Of a DNA stretch of 64,000 bases, positions 22,839 to 31,695 are shown piece by piece. Position 1 is the stretch's first letter, and each line of letters starts with the position of its first letter. The position numbers and the translations under genes are program-made. The notes beneath the pieces are model-generated. The model was not told the origin of the DNA and ran no database searches. It saw only the letters and a program-made list of their open reading frames with translations. The DNA lies in the NCBI GenBank assembly GCA_015056245.1, contig SVGQ01000001.1, forward strand, positions 1 to 64,000, in the 5' to 3' direction. This DNA comes from Clostridiales bacterium. GTDB lineage: Bacteria; Bacillota; Clostridia; Christensenellales; Aristaeellaceae.

Positions 22839-24137
22839 ATGAATCAGTTTCCCTACGATGCTGTGGTTTTTGATCTGGACGGTACCCTGTTTGATGCGGA
22901 AGAGGGGATTGTCAGCTCGGTGGAAAGCGCCATGGAGGAAATGGGTCTGCCCATCCCTGCGGATGCGGATCTGCGGCAGGTAGTGGGCCCGCCGCTGCTG
23001 GATTCCTTTCGCAACCTGCTGCATGTGCCCGAGGATCGCATGGATGAAGCGGTGGAGATTTACAAACGCCGCTTTGCTGAGGAAGGCATGTACCGTTATC
23101 AGGTGTATCCCCATATCCGCAGCATTTTGCAGATGCTCCGGGAGGGCGGCGTTCATGTGGGTCTGGCTACCAGCAAGGATCGCTTCATTGCCCGCCGGGT
23201 GATGGACTATTTTGGCATGAGCCATTATTTTGACGCCATTATTGGCGAGAATGACGCCCATGCCAAGCTGGGCAAGCCGGAGTTGATCCGCCGGGCGCTG
23301 CCGGAGAAGTATCACTGCGCTGCCATGGTGGGCGACCGCTGCTTCGACGTGAACGGCGCCAAGGGTGCTGGCATTGAAAGTGTGGGCGTGAGCTACGGCT
23401 GTGGCTCTGAGGAAGAGTTGCAGGACGCGGGCGCGGATCATATCGTGCCGGATACGGAATCTCTGCGGGCGTTGCTCTGCCCCGGCGCGGAAATTCCCCG
23501 CGGCTTCTTCCTGAGCATGGAAGGCCTGGACGGCAGCGGCAAGACCACCCAGATGGACCTTTTGGAAAAGAAGCTGTACCAGCTGGGTTATTCCGTTCTG
23601 CGGACCCGGGAGCCGGGCGGCTGCCAGATCAGCGAGGATATCCGCAACATTATTCTGGATACAGAAAACATGGAGATGAGCCCCACCACGGAAGCGCTGC
23701 TGTACGCGGCTTCCCGGGCGCAGCATGTGTACCAGAGCATCCGTCCTGCGGTGGAGGAAGGCCGGGTCGTACTCTGCGACCGCTTTGTGGACAGCTCCGT
23801 TGCCTATCAGGGCGGCGGCCGTCAGCTGGGTGTGGAGACCATCCAGCAGATCAACGCGCCTGCTGTGGCGGATATGATGCCCGATGCCACCATTTATCTG
23901 TCCATCGACCATAAAACCGCTATTCGCCGCCGCTTGAACGCCTCTGTGCCTGATCGTCTGGAGCTGGAGAACATGGAGTTCTTTGAGCGAACCCAGAAGG
24001 CCTACGAACGGCTCATCAAGGAAAACCGCAAACGCTTTATCAGCGTGGATGCGGAGCGGGATATCGACAGCATTGCCGCGGATGTGCTCAGCGCGGTGCT
24101 GAGCCGTCTGGAGCCGGAAGCCCAGTGGGAGGCATAA
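22839..24137 (+). CDS. tmk: HAD phosphatase-thymidylate kinase fusion protein
   Basis: One uninterrupted 432-residue frame encodes two enzymes. Residues 1-215 are a phosphoglycolate-phosphatase-like HAD domain: motif I 'FDLDGTLFDAEEG', motif II 'LATSKDRF', Lys in 'AKLGKPELIRRAL', motif IV 'MVGDRCFDVNGAKGAGIESVG'. Residues about 222-432 are a complete thymidylate kinase: P-loop 'EGLDGSGKTTQ', 'REPGG', 'DRFVDSSVAYQGGGR' and the lid and C-terminal regions. Thymidylate kinase makes dTDP from dTMP. The HAD half might remove phosphate from a nucleotide or act on an unrelated metabolite. The tmk position downstream of the decarboxylase gene (3 bp gap) is the normal Firmicute locus. AAGGAG precedes the ATG. 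Confidence 0.93.
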   Translation: MNQFPYDAVVFDLDGTLFDAEEGIVSSVESAMEEMGLPIPADADLRQVVGPPLLDSFRNLLHVPEDRMDEAVEIYKRRFAEEGMYRYQVYPHIRSILQMLREGGVHVGLATSKDRFIARRVMDYFGMSHYFDAIIGENDAHAKLGKPELIRRALPEKYHCAAMVGDRCFDVNGAKGAGIESVGVSYGCGSEEELQDAGADHIVPDTESLRALLCPGAEIPRGFFLSMEGLDGSGKTTQMDLLEKKLYQLGYSVLRTREPGGCQISEDIRNIILDTENMEMSPTTEALLYAASRAQHVYQSIRPAVEEGRVVLCDRFVDSSVAYQGGGRQLGVETIQQINAPAVADMMPDATIYLSIDHKTAIRRRLNASVPDRLELENMEFFERTQKAYERLIKENRKRFISVDAERDIDSIAADVLSAVLSRLEPEAQWEA

Positions 24138-24138
24138 T

Positions 24139-25224
24139 ATGGAGAGAATCGTGGTAGGTCTTTCTGGCGGCGTGGACAGTTCCGTGGCTGCGCTGCTGCT
24201 CAAGCAGCAGGGCTACGATGTGGTGGGCGTGTTCATGAACAACTGGGAAGAGCAGAATCCGGAGGGTGCTTGCACGGCTGTGGATGATTGGCACGATGTG
24301 CAGGCCGTGTGCGATGTGATCGGCATTCCGTATTACAGCGTCAACTTTGCCAAGGAATATGAGGAAAGAGTTTTCTCCTATTTTCTGGACGAATACCGTA
24401 AGGGCCGCACCCCCAACCCGGATGTGCTGTGCAACCGGGAGATCAAGTTCAAATCCTTCCTACACTATGCTCAGCAGCTGGGGGCAGCCCATATGGCTAC
24501 CGGTCACTTTGTGCGCAAGGATGTGCGGGATGGACATACGGTTCTGCTCAAGGGCGACGATCCCAACAAGGATCAGAGCTATTTCCTCTATATGCTCAAG
24601 GAGCATCAGCTGGAAAAGGCATTGTTCCCCGTGGGACACCTGACCAAGCAGGAGGTTCGCCGCATTGCGGAAGAGAATCATCTGCCGGTGTTCAAGAAGA
24701 AGGACTCCACGGGCGTGTGTTTCATTGGCGAACGGAACTTTCGTCAGTTTTTGCAGAATTATCTGCCCACTCAGCCCGGTGATATGCGCACCGAGGATGG
24801 TGAGAAGGTGGGCGAGCACATCGGTCTGATGTACTATACGCTGGGTCAGCGTCGGGGCCTTGGCATTGGCGGCCGGGGCGACGGGCGCAGTTGGTTCGTG
24901 GTGGAGAAGGACTTGGGGCGCAATGTGCTGGTGGTCTCTCAGGGCGAGGACAGCCCTCGCCTGTACGCCAACCGCATCCGGGCCAGCCAGCCCACATGGA
25001 TCGCCGACGAGCCGCCCATGGGGGAGGGGGAGAGCATCCGGCTCACCGCCCGGTTCCGTTACCGTCAGGCTGATCAGGCGGTGACAGTCACCCGTCAGGG
25101 GGATGAACTGCTGATCGCCTCCGATGAGCTGCAGCGGGCCATTACCCCCGGACAGAGCGTGGTGTTTTACAAGGACGATGTGTGCCTTGGCGGCGCCATT
25201 GAAGAAGAAGCCTGGATGGGTTGA
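24139..25224 (+). CDS. mnmA: tRNA 2-thiouridine(34) synthase MnmA
   Basis: A 361-residue MnmA/TrmU. The PP-loop is 'VVGLSGGVDSSVAALLLKQQ'; the catalytic cysteines lie in 'TPNPDVLCNREIKF' and 'DSTGVCFIGERNFRQFL', and 'GHFVRKD' and 'GDDPNKDQSYFLYML' bind tRNA and adenylate. It thiolates U34 of Lys, Glu and Gln tRNAs using sulfur passed from a cysteine desulfurase. It starts one base after the fusion gene's stop codon, so translation is probably coupled. A terminator follows, ending the unit. Confidence 0.97.
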   Translation: MERIVVGLSGGVDSSVAALLLKQQGYDVVGVFMNNWEEQNPEGACTAVDDWHDVQAVCDVIGIPYYSVNFAKEYEERVFSYFLDEYRKGRTPNPDVLCNREIKFKSFLHYAQQLGAAHMATGHFVRKDVRDGHTVLLKGDDPNKDQSYFLYMLKEHQLEKALFPVGHLTKQEVRRIAEENHLPVFKKKDSTGVCFIGERNFRQFLQNYLPTQPGDMRTEDGEKVGEHIGLMYYTLGQRRGLGIGGRGDGRSWFVVEKDLGRNVLVVSQGEDSPRLYANRIRASQPTWIADEPPMGEGESIRLTARFRYRQADQAVTVTRQGDELLIASDELQRAITPGQSVVFYKDDVCLGGAIEEEAWMG

Positions 25225-25289
25225 TTGTTCTTTTTCTGTATTGTGGTTTTCATGCTTTCACACTCTTTACAAGGTAACAACATATTTCC

Positions 25290-25332
25290 TGCCTGTTTTG
25301 GGAAAGAATCGTCCCAAAGCAGGCACTTTTTT
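25290..25332 (+). terminator. terminator after mnmA
   Basis: GCCTG...CAGGC with an inner TTTGGGA/TCCCAAA stem (25291-25324), followed by a T6 tract. Confidence 0.85.
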
Positions 25333-25335
25333 GCG

Positions 25336-25364
25336 TTGACGATTGAAAAAACGTTTGGTAAGAT
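25336..25364 (+). promoter_or_regulatory. promoter of the ROK regulator gene
   Basis: TTGACG (25336-25341), 17-nt spacer, TAAGAT (25359-25364). Confidence 0.65.
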
Positions 25365-25430
25365 TGTTATGTAAGAAATGTGCGTAACCCGCCTTCCAAA
25401 ACCGCATACCCCGCAAAAGAGGACGATCAT

Positions 25431-26687
25431 ATGACCAAAGAACCGATGATTCGTCAGGATGGCCCGTCAGCGGCCCTCCCGGTGGATTTGAAGCATGAAA
25501 ACCGCAAAAAAGTGCTCAGTGCATTCCGCTATGGGCAGGAGTGTACAGTTGCAGATATTTCCAATCAGACGGGTATCAGCCGCCTGACGGTGATGCGCGC
25601 CATTCAGTTTTTTGCCTCCCGGAAGATCCTGCGTTCCATGGGCCTGGGGGAGAGCAGCAACATGGGTGGCAAAAAGCCGGAGCGCTTTGCTTTTGCCGAT
25701 AAGCGGCTCACCCTGTGCATCGCTCTCTGGCCCCAAAGCACAAGACTCAGCCTGCGCAGCATCACCGGTACGCCCGTGGCGGAAGGTGACTTTGCCAGCG
25801 ATCTGCGCCGCACGCTGGATGAGGTATTTGCCGATCTGGAAGCGCATATCGACGCATTTCTGGCAGATCACAAAACCTCCAAAAATAAGCTGTATGGCGT
25901 GATGCTCTCCACCGCTGGTACCGTGGATACGGACAGCGGCATCCTGCGTTTCAGCGTACATTCGCCGGAGTGGGGCGATCAGATCCCCGTCCGGGATTAT
26001 TTGCAGCGCATTATGGGAGAAACCCCTGTGGTATTGGTGGAAAACGCCGGAAAAACCGCGGGCCGGGCAGTGCTGCATCAGGATGAACAGTATAAGCAGG
26101 GCCGGGTTTTGACCATTTTCAGCGCGTGGGGTCTTTCCGCCTGCATGATCGAGGATGGACGCATTCTCAGCGGCCCCCTGTCGCTGGTGGGCGAGATCGG
26201 TCACATGTCCATCGACTGCCACGATGTGGAATTGTGCGGCTGTGGTCGCCACGGCTGTCTGGAACGGCTGGTGAGCCGGGAACGGCTCATCCGCATGCTG
26301 GAGGAAAAACCAGCTCCGGCAGATTCACCGCTGGCTGGCATCGGCAGGGAGCTATCCTTCCAGCTGCTGTTTGAGGCTGCGCAGAACGGCGATGCCCGTG
26401 CCCGGGAATTGACGGATCATCTGGCCCGTTGCTACAGCGACGCGCTGCACAATGTGGCGGTGGTGTACAATCCGGATCAGATCATCTTCCAAGGTTCTGC
26501 CGGTCATGCCTGCGCCTATTTTGACGAACGGCTGAAAACCTATATGAAGGATTTCCGCTACTATCCCTCCGGCGAGGCCTTCCGCGTCCGCTACGATGCC
26601 ACCGATTTGCTGGCCCTCAATGCCATCGGCGGCTGGTATATGCTCAATGAGCATTATTTTCAGGATCCGTTGCTTTATCAGGACTGA
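25431..26687 (+). CDS. ROK-family transcriptional regulator / sugar kinase-like
   Basis: A 418-residue protein. Residues of about 20-85 form a winged helix-turn-helix ('RYGQECTVADISNQTGISRLTVMRAIQFF'), and the rest is a ROK domain with 'GVMLSTAGTVDTDSGILRF', 'VLVENAGKTAGRAVL' and the ROK zinc site 'CGCGRHGCLERLVSRERL'. The phosphate-binding DxGxT of active kinases is not evident near the ROK N-terminus (there 'IALWPQSTRLSLRS'), which favours a XylR/NagC-type repressor over a kinase. The inducer is presumably a sugar, but no sugar operon is adjacent; its neighbour is the liv operon. Start 25431 follows AGAGGA. It has its own promoter and terminator. Confidence 0.88.
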   Translation: MTKEPMIRQDGPSAALPVDLKHENRKKVLSAFRYGQECTVADISNQTGISRLTVMRAIQFFASRKILRSMGLGESSNMGGKKPERFAFADKRLTLCIALWPQSTRLSLRSITGTPVAEGDFASDLRRTLDEVFADLEAHIDAFLADHKTSKNKLYGVMLSTAGTVDTDSGILRFSVHSPEWGDQIPVRDYLQRIMGETPVVLVENAGKTAGRAVLHQDEQYKQGRVLTIFSAWGLSACMIEDGRILSGPLSLVGEIGHMSIDCHDVELCGCGRHGCLERLVSRERLIRMLEEKPAPADSPLAGIGRELSFQLLFEAAQNGDARARELTDHLARCYSDALHNVAVVYNPDQIIFQGSAGHACAYFDERLKTYMKDFRYYPSGEAFRVRYDATDLLALNAIGGWYMLNEHYFQDPLLYQD

Positions 26688-26709
26688 TACTGTTTCTTTT
26701 TCTATCAAT

Positions 26710-26738
26710 AAACCGGCTCTGGGTGACAGGGCCGGTTT
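26710..26738 (+). terminator. terminator after the ROK gene
   Basis: AAACCGGC (26710-26717) pairs with GCCGGTTT (26731-26738). Confidence 0.7.
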
Positions 26739-26821
26739 GTTGCTGCTTGGGCAATGAATAGATCATGGTGAGAAAACGTTTGTTCCTAATATGCAAAACA
26801 GAGAAAAAACGAATATACAGC

Positions 26822-26850
26822 TTGACAGAAAGCGCGTTGAGTCGTATGAT
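26822..26850 (+). promoter_or_regulatory. strong promoter of the liv operon
   Basis: Perfect TTGACA (26822-26827), 17-nt spacer, TATGAT (26845-26850), about 50 nt before livK. Confidence 0.85.
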
Positions 26851-26902
26851 TTCAGCACAGCAAAAAGGATTTTGCTGAGTTTGGTACAAGGAGGAACTTC
26901 CC

Positions 26903-28036
26903 ATGAAGAAAATGACCAAGTTTGTATCTATCGTGCTGGCCATGATGCTGGTACTTTCTATGGGCAGCGTAGCCGCTGCTGAGGGCGCTCTGAAGATTGG
27001 TTTTATCGGCCCCCTGACCGGCGCTGCTGCTGTATACGGCACCTCTGCTATGCAGGGCGGCCAGATCGCCGTTGACGAGATCAACGCTCTGGGCGGTCTG
27101 CAGATCGAGTTCCTGCCCCAGGATGACGAGCATGCTCCCGACAAGTCCGTCAGCGCTTACGGCTATCTGATGGACCAGCAGGTGCAGGTTATCGTTGGCT
27201 GTGTCACCTCCACCCCCTGCGTGGCTGTTGCTGACTATGCTAACGGCGATCGTATGTTCATGCTCACTCCCTCCGCTTCTTCTACTGCTGTTACCGAAGG
27301 CCGCGACAATGTGTATCAGGTCTGCTTCTCCGATCCTGCTCAGGGCGCTGCCTCTGCTCAGTACATCGGCATGAACGGTCTTGCTACCAAGGTCGCCGTT
27401 ATCTACAACAACGCTGATGCTTACTCCACCGGCATCTACCAGACCTTCATGGCGGAAGCTGCCAACCAGCCCTTCGAGGTTGTCTCCGAGACCACCTTCA
27501 CCGATGACACCACCGACTTCTCCGTGCAGGTGGCTGCCGCTAAGGATGCTGGCGCTGAGCTGATCTTCCTGCCCATCTACTACACCCCCGCTTCCATGAT
27601 CCTCAAGCAGGCTGCCAGCATGGAATATGACTGCCAGTTCTTCGGCGTGGACGGCATGGACGGCATCCTGACCATGGAAGGCTTCGATCCTGCTCTGGCT
27701 GAGGGCGTCATGCTGCTGACCCCCTTCTCTGCTGACTCTGAGGACGAGCGCACCGCCAAGTTCGTTGCTGAGTATCAGGCCAAGTACAACGAGACTCCCA
27801 CCCAGTTCTCCGCTGATACTTACGACTGCATCTACATCCTCTATGAAGCCATGCAGGCCGCTGGCCTCACTGCTGACAGCAGCTTCGACGAGGTTTGCGA
27901 GGCTCTGATCGCCTTCATGCCCACCTACAGCTACAATGGCATCACCGGCAGCCCCATGACCTGGAACGAAAAGGGCGAGGTCTCCAAGACCCCCATGGCT
28001 GTGGTCATTGAGAACGGCGTGTACGTCGGCAAGTAA
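26903..28036 (+). CDS. livK: branched-chain amino-acid-type ABC transporter substrate-binding protein
   Basis: A 377-residue periplasmic-binding-fold (peripla_BP_6) protein: 'LKIGFIGPLTGAAAVYGTSA', 'GGQIAVDEINALGG', 'DDEHAPDKSVSAYGYLMDQQ', 'VTSTPCVAVADYANG', 'FADTYDCIYILYEAM'-like segments. It binds leucine, isoleucine and valine or related ligands and delivers them to LivHM. The signal peptide is 'MKKMTKFVSIVLAMMLVLSM', cleaved after AAA; there is no lipobox cysteine. The codon use is strongly skewed to GCT, TCC and CTG, unlike the flanking genes, and fits high expression. AAGGAGG precedes the ATG. A stem-loop terminator directly after the gene should raise its level above the permease genes. 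Confidence 0.95.
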   Translation: MKKMTKFVSIVLAMMLVLSMGSVAAAEGALKIGFIGPLTGAAAVYGTSAMQGGQIAVDEINALGGLQIEFLPQDDEHAPDKSVSAYGYLMDQQVQVIVGCVTSTPCVAVADYANGDRMFMLTPSASSTAVTEGRDNVYQVCFSDPAQGAASAQYIGMNGLATKVAVIYNNADAYSTGIYQTFMAEAANQPFEVVSETTFTDDTTDFSVQVAAAKDAGAELIFLPIYYTPASMILKQAASMEYDCQFFGVDGMDGILTMEGFDPALAEGVMLLTPFSADSEDERTAKFVAEYQAKYNETPTQFSADTYDCIYILYEAMQAAGLTADSSFDEVCEALIAFMPTYSYNGITGSPMTWNEKGEVSKTPMAVVIENGVYVGK

Positions 28037-28068
28037 TTGTCTGATACCGAGTTGCTGCGCAACTTATC

Positions 28069-28104
28069 GGGAGAGTGCCCGGTCAAAAGGCACTCTCCCA
28101 TTTT
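28069..28104 (+). terminator. attenuating terminator between livK and livH
   Basis: Perfect 11-bp stem GGGAGAGTGCC/GGCACTCTCCC (28069-28079 and 28089-28099) followed by ATTTT. Read-through is needed for livHMGF unless another promoter exists. Confidence 0.85.
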
Positions 28105-28164
28105 CCGTATTTTGCATTCCCCCTTCCATCCGCAATTATTCTGCACTTAACGACTACTTGAGAA

Positions 28165-29061
28165 TTGGGGTTGATCCGCGTGTCCTTCCTCTCCAACCTG
28201 ATCAATGGTATCAGTCTTGGAAGCGTGTACGCCATCATCGCGCTTGGCTATACCATGGTCTACGGTATTGCCAAGATGCTCAACTTCGCCCATGGCGACG
28301 TGATCATGATTGGCGCATACATTTCGTTCTGTGTAACGCAATATCTGGGTTTGCCTGCTTGGGTGTCTGTTCTGGCTTCCATGCTGGTATGCACTCTGCT
28401 GGGCATGACCATCGAACGTCTGGCTTACAAGCCTCTGCGCAGTGCGCCCTCTTTGGCTGTACTCATCACGGCTATCGGTATGAGCTATTTCCTGCAAAAC
28501 ATTGCCCAGCTGATCTGGAGTGCAAACCCCAAGAGCTTTACCTCTGTGGTTGCCTTTGAGCCTCTGCGCCTGTTCGGTGGTAAGCTGATCATTACTGACG
28601 AAGCCATTGTTACCGTGCTGGTTTGTGTCGTCATCATGATCTGTTTGACGCTGTTCACTGAAAAAACCAAGATGGGTAAGGCCATGCGCGCTGTCAGCGA
28701 GGATAAGGGCGCTGCCCAGCTGATGGGCATCAATGTGAACATGACCATTTCCGTGACCTTTGCCATCGGTTCTGCGCTGGCAGCGATCGCGGGTGTGTTG
28801 CTGTGCTCCAGCTATCCGGCGCTGATGCCCACCACCGGCTCCATGCCTGGTATCAAGGCATTTACCGCTGCTGTTTTTGGCGGCATCGGTTCCATTCCCG
28901 GTGCCATGCTGGGCGGTATTCTGCTGGGTATTATCGAGATTCTTGGTAAGTCCTACATTTCTACGGAACTGGGCGATGCCATCGTGTTTGCCATTCTGAT
29001 TATTCTCTTGCTGGTGAAGCCCACGGGCCTCCTTGGCAAGAAAGTAAACGAAAAGGTGTAA
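28165..29061 (+). CDS. livH: branched-chain amino acid ABC transporter permease LivH
   Basis: A 298-residue permease with about eight hydrophobic helices. 'LINGISLGSVYAIIALGYTMVYGIAKMLNFAHGD' and 'GIKAFTAAVFGGIGSIPGAMLGG' are the LivH signatures; the latter contains the EAA-like loop that contacts the ATPases. It pairs with LivM to form the membrane channel. The start is uncertain: a TTG at 28165 gives the longest form, while a GTG at 28180 (VSFLSNLINGIS) fits family alignments about equally well and neither has a strong ribosome site. It is followed by livM after 12 bp. Confidence 0.94.
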   Translation: MGLIRVSFLSNLINGISLGSVYAIIALGYTMVYGIAKMLNFAHGDVIMIGAYISFCVTQYLGLPAWVSVLASMLVCTLLGMTIERLAYKPLRSAPSLAVLITAIGMSYFLQNIAQLIWSANPKSFTSVVAFEPLRLFGGKLIITDEAIVTVLVCVVIMICLTLFTEKTKMGKAMRAVSEDKGAAQLMGINVNMTISVTFAIGSALAAIAGVLLCSSYPALMPTTGSMPGIKAFTAAVFGGIGSIPGAMLGGILLGIIEILGKSYISTELGDAIVFAILIILLLVKPTGLLGKKVNEKV

Positions 29062-29073
29062 GGAGGTGCTGAT

Positions 29074-30144
29074 ATGAAAAAGAAGAGCAACAAAACCTTT
29101 ATCAGCAACCTGATCACCTATGCCATGGTGATTATCGCCTTTGTGGTAATCTTCATCATGCAGGAAAACAAGATGCTGTCCTATTCCGCCAAGCAGTTGC
29201 TGGTTCCCGTGTGCGTGTGGATTGTTATGGCGATCTCCCTGAACCTGACGGTCGGTATTTCCGGCGAACTGAGTCTTGGTCACGCAGGGTTTATGTGTGT
29301 GGGCGCATTCGTCGGCGCAGTGCTGACGATCATCTGTAAGAAATCCATTGAGAACGAAGCCCTTCGCCTGATTCTCGCCATGCTGACAGCTGGCGTGGCT
29401 GCGGGCTTGACCGGCGTGATCGTTGGCGTGCCGGTTCTGCGCCTTCGCGGCGACTATCTGGCGATCGTAACGCTGGCCTTCGGCGAGATCATTCGCAACG
29501 TGCTCAATCTGGTCTATGTGGGCATGGATATGGAAACCGGCGCGCTGGCTTTTGGTTTCAACAATCCCAGCCTGCCCGGCAAGCTGATTGTTAACGGTCC
29601 TCAGGGCGTGCAGGGTATCACCCGTATTTCCACCTTTACCATGGGCTTTGCGCTGATCATCTTTGCCTTGATCGTTGTGCTGAACATGACCAACAGCCGT
29701 GCAGGCCGCGCCATGATGGCGCTTCGCGACAACCGCATTGCCGCTGAGTCCGTAGGTATCAGCGCCACCAAGTACAAGCTGATGGCGTTTGTCACCTCCG
29801 CTGCGCTGGCAGGTATGGCGGGCGCGCTCTATGCCATGAACTACTCCACCGTTACCGGCGCCAAGTTCAAGTTTGATACGTCCATCCTTGTGCTGGTGTT
29901 CGTGGTGCTGGGCGGCATTGGTAACATCCGCGGCTCCATCATCGCTGCCACGGTGCTGACCATCCTGCCCGAAATGCTGCGCGAATTCAGCGACTACCGC
30001 ATGCTGATCTATGCCATCGTGCTGATTGTGGTCATGCTGGCTACCAACAGCCCGGCTTTCAAGCAGTTTTTCGATGTGGTGAAGGAAAAGATGATTGGTC
30101 TGTTTGCCAAGAAAAACGGAGAGGGGGATGCGGCAAATGAGTGA
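29074..30144 (+). CDS. livM: branched-chain amino acid ABC transporter permease LivM
   Basis: A 356-residue permease, with a slightly longer N-terminus than LivH. 'ISLNLTVGISGELSLGHAGFMCVGAFVGA', 'LRLRGDYLAIVTLAFGEIIRNVL' and 'VLVFVVLGGIGNIRGSIIAATVLT' are diagnostic. About eight to ten membrane segments are expected. It is preceded by AAGGAGGTG, and its last codons overlap the start of livG (ATGA-type overlap), implying coupled translation. Confidence 0.96.
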   Translation: MKKKSNKTFISNLITYAMVIIAFVVIFIMQENKMLSYSAKQLLVPVCVWIVMAISLNLTVGISGELSLGHAGFMCVGAFVGAVLTIICKKSIENEALRLILAMLTAGVAAGLTGVIVGVPVLRLRGDYLAIVTLAFGEIIRNVLNLVYVGMDMETGALAFGFNNPSLPGKLIVNGPQGVQGITRISTFTMGFALIIFALIVVLNMTNSRAGRAMMALRDNRIAAESVGISATKYKLMAFVTSAALAGMAGALYAMNYSTVTGAKFKFDTSILVLVFVVLGGIGNIRGSIIAATVLTILPEMLREFSDYRMLIYAIVLIVVMLATNSPAFKQFFDVVKEKMIGLFAKKNGEGDAANE

Positions 30145-30982
30145 GAAGAAACAAACCACCATGGTGCCTTATCCCAGTCATGCCATCGTTCCTGAGCGCG
30201 ACGTTCACAAAAGACCCGTGCTGGAAGCACGCCATCTGGGTATCGAGTTTGGCGGCCTGAAAGCCGTTGATGACTTCAACCTGATCATCGGTGCCACCGA
30301 GATCGCCGGTCTCATCGGCCCCAACGGCGCTGGCAAGACCACGATTTTCAACCTGATCACCAAGGTATACCAGCCCACCATGGGTACCATTCTGCTGGAT
30401 GGACGCGACACCACTGGTCTGAATACCATTCAGGTCAACAAGCTGGGCATCGCCCGTACCTTCCAGAACATCCGCCTGTTTGATAAGCTGAGCGTGGAGG
30501 ACAACGTGAAAATCGGCCTGCACAATCAGATGAAGTATTCTGCCGGTACCGGCGTGCTGCGCCTGCCCGGCTACTGGAAGCAGGAGAAGAAGATGCACGA
30601 GAAGGCGCTGGATCTTCTGAGCATCTTTGACATGCAGGATCTGGCGGACCACGAGGCTGGTTCTCTTCCCTATGGCGCACAGCGCCGTCTGGAGATCGTC
30701 CGCGCGCTGGCAACCAATCCAAAGCTGCTTCTGCTGGACGAACCTGCTGCCGGTATGAACCCTGCCGAGACCGCCGAGTTGATGGAAAATATCGTGAAGA
30801 TCCGCGATACATTCCAGATCGCCATCATGCTCATCGAGCACGATATGAAGCTGGTCATGGGTATCTGCGAGGGTATCGCCGTGCTGAACTACGGTCGCAT
30901 CATTGCCAAGGGTACCCCCAGCGAGATTCAGAATAATCCCACTGTTGTGGAAGCCTATCTTGGCAAGAAGAAGGAGGGCTGA
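30137..30982 (+). CDS. livG: branched-chain amino acid ABC transporter ATPase LivG
   Basis: A 281-residue ABC ATPase. Walker A is 'GLIGPNGAGKTTIFNLITKV', the signature 'LPYGAQRRLEIVRALATNP', Walker B 'LLLLDEPAAGMNPAET' and the switch His in 'IMLIEHDMKLVM'. The signature's first residue is Pro-Tyr-Gly rather than LSGGQ, as is normal for LivG. The start at 30137 was chosen because it lies inside the livM stop region and an earlier in-frame start overlaps too far. It has an N-terminal extension of about 25 residues ahead of the ABC core ('TTMVPYPSHAIVPERDVHKR'). Confidence 0.96.
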   Translation: MSEKKQTTMVPYPSHAIVPERDVHKRPVLEARHLGIEFGGLKAVDDFNLIIGATEIAGLIGPNGAGKTTIFNLITKVYQPTMGTILLDGRDTTGLNTIQVNKLGIARTFQNIRLFDKLSVEDNVKIGLHNQMKYSAGTGVLRLPGYWKQEKKMHEKALDLLSIFDMQDLADHEAGSLPYGAQRRLEIVRALATNPKLLLLDEPAAGMNPAETAELMENIVKIRDTFQIAIMLIEHDMKLVMGICEGIAVLNYGRIIAKGTPSEIQNNPTVVEAYLGKKKEG

Positions 30983-30984
30983 GG

Positions 30985-31695
30985 ATGAGCAATCTGCTGA
31001 AGGTGGAAAACCTGCATGTGTACTACGGCAGCATCCATGCTATCAAGGGCGTTTCCTTCGAAGTCAACGAGGGTGAGATCGTCACCCTGATCGGCGCCAA
31101 CGGCGCAGGCAAGAGCACCACGCTCAATACTGTCGCCGGTCTGCTCAAGCCCCGCAGCGGCAGCATCCTGCTTCATGATCAGAGCATTGCTGGCGTGCCT
31201 GCGGATAAGATCGTCTCCAAGGGCATGGCTTTGTGCCCTGAAGGCCGCCGTGTATTTTTGCAGATGACTGTCAAAGAAAACTTGGAAATGGGCGGTTTTA
31301 CCCGCCCTGCCAGTGAGATCGAAGCCTCCATCGAAGATGTGTACCAGCGCTTCCCCCGCCTGAAGGAACGCTATAAGCAGGTGGCAGGTACCCTGTCCGG
31401 CGGTGAACAGCAGATGCTGGCGATGGGCCGCGCTCTTATGAGCAAGCCCAAGCTGCTGATGCTGGACGAACCCTCCATGGGTTTGGCCCCCATTCTGGTG
31501 GAGCAGATCTTTGACATCATCAAGGAACTGCACGAGGCTGGTACCACCATTCTGCTGGTGGAACAGAACGCACAGATGGCTCTCAGCGTGGCTGACCGGG
31601 CTTACGTGCTGGAGACCGGTACCATCGTCAAGGAGGGCCCCGCGCTGGAATTGCTCAACGATGATGCCGTCAAGAACGCCTATCTGGGCGACTGA
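30985..31695 (+). CDS. livF: branched-chain amino acid ABC transporter ATPase LivF
   Basis: A 236-residue ABC ATPase. Walker A 'TLIGANGAGKSTTLNTVAGL', signature 'TLSGGEQQMLAMGRALMS', Walker B 'LLMLDEPSMGLAPILVEQIF' and 'ILLVEQNAQMALSVADRAYV' identify LivF. It forms the ATPase heterodimer with LivG. It begins two bases after livG and is the last gene of the operon; a terminator lies about 110 bp downstream. Confidence 0.97.
   Translation: MSNLLKVENLHVYYGSIHAIKGVSFEVNEGEIVTLIGANGAGKSTTLNTVAGLLKPRSGSILLHDQSIAGVPADKIVSKGMALCPEGRRVFLQMTVKENLEMGGFTRPASEIEASIEDVYQRFPRLKERYKQVAGTLSGGEQQMLAMGRALMSKPKLLMLDEPSMGLAPILVEQIFDIIKELHEAGTTILLVEQNAQMALSVADRAYVLETGTIVKEGPALELLNDDAVKNAYLGD

Noticed and set aside
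21555..24203. 882-codon open frame on the minus strand
   Set aside because: Antisense to the decarboxylase and the HAD-Tmk fusion; its residue composition (His-, Gln-rich) is typical of shadow frames.
28147..30162. 671-codon His/Gln-rich frame on the minus strand
   Set aside because: Antisense to livH and livM, with no start signal.
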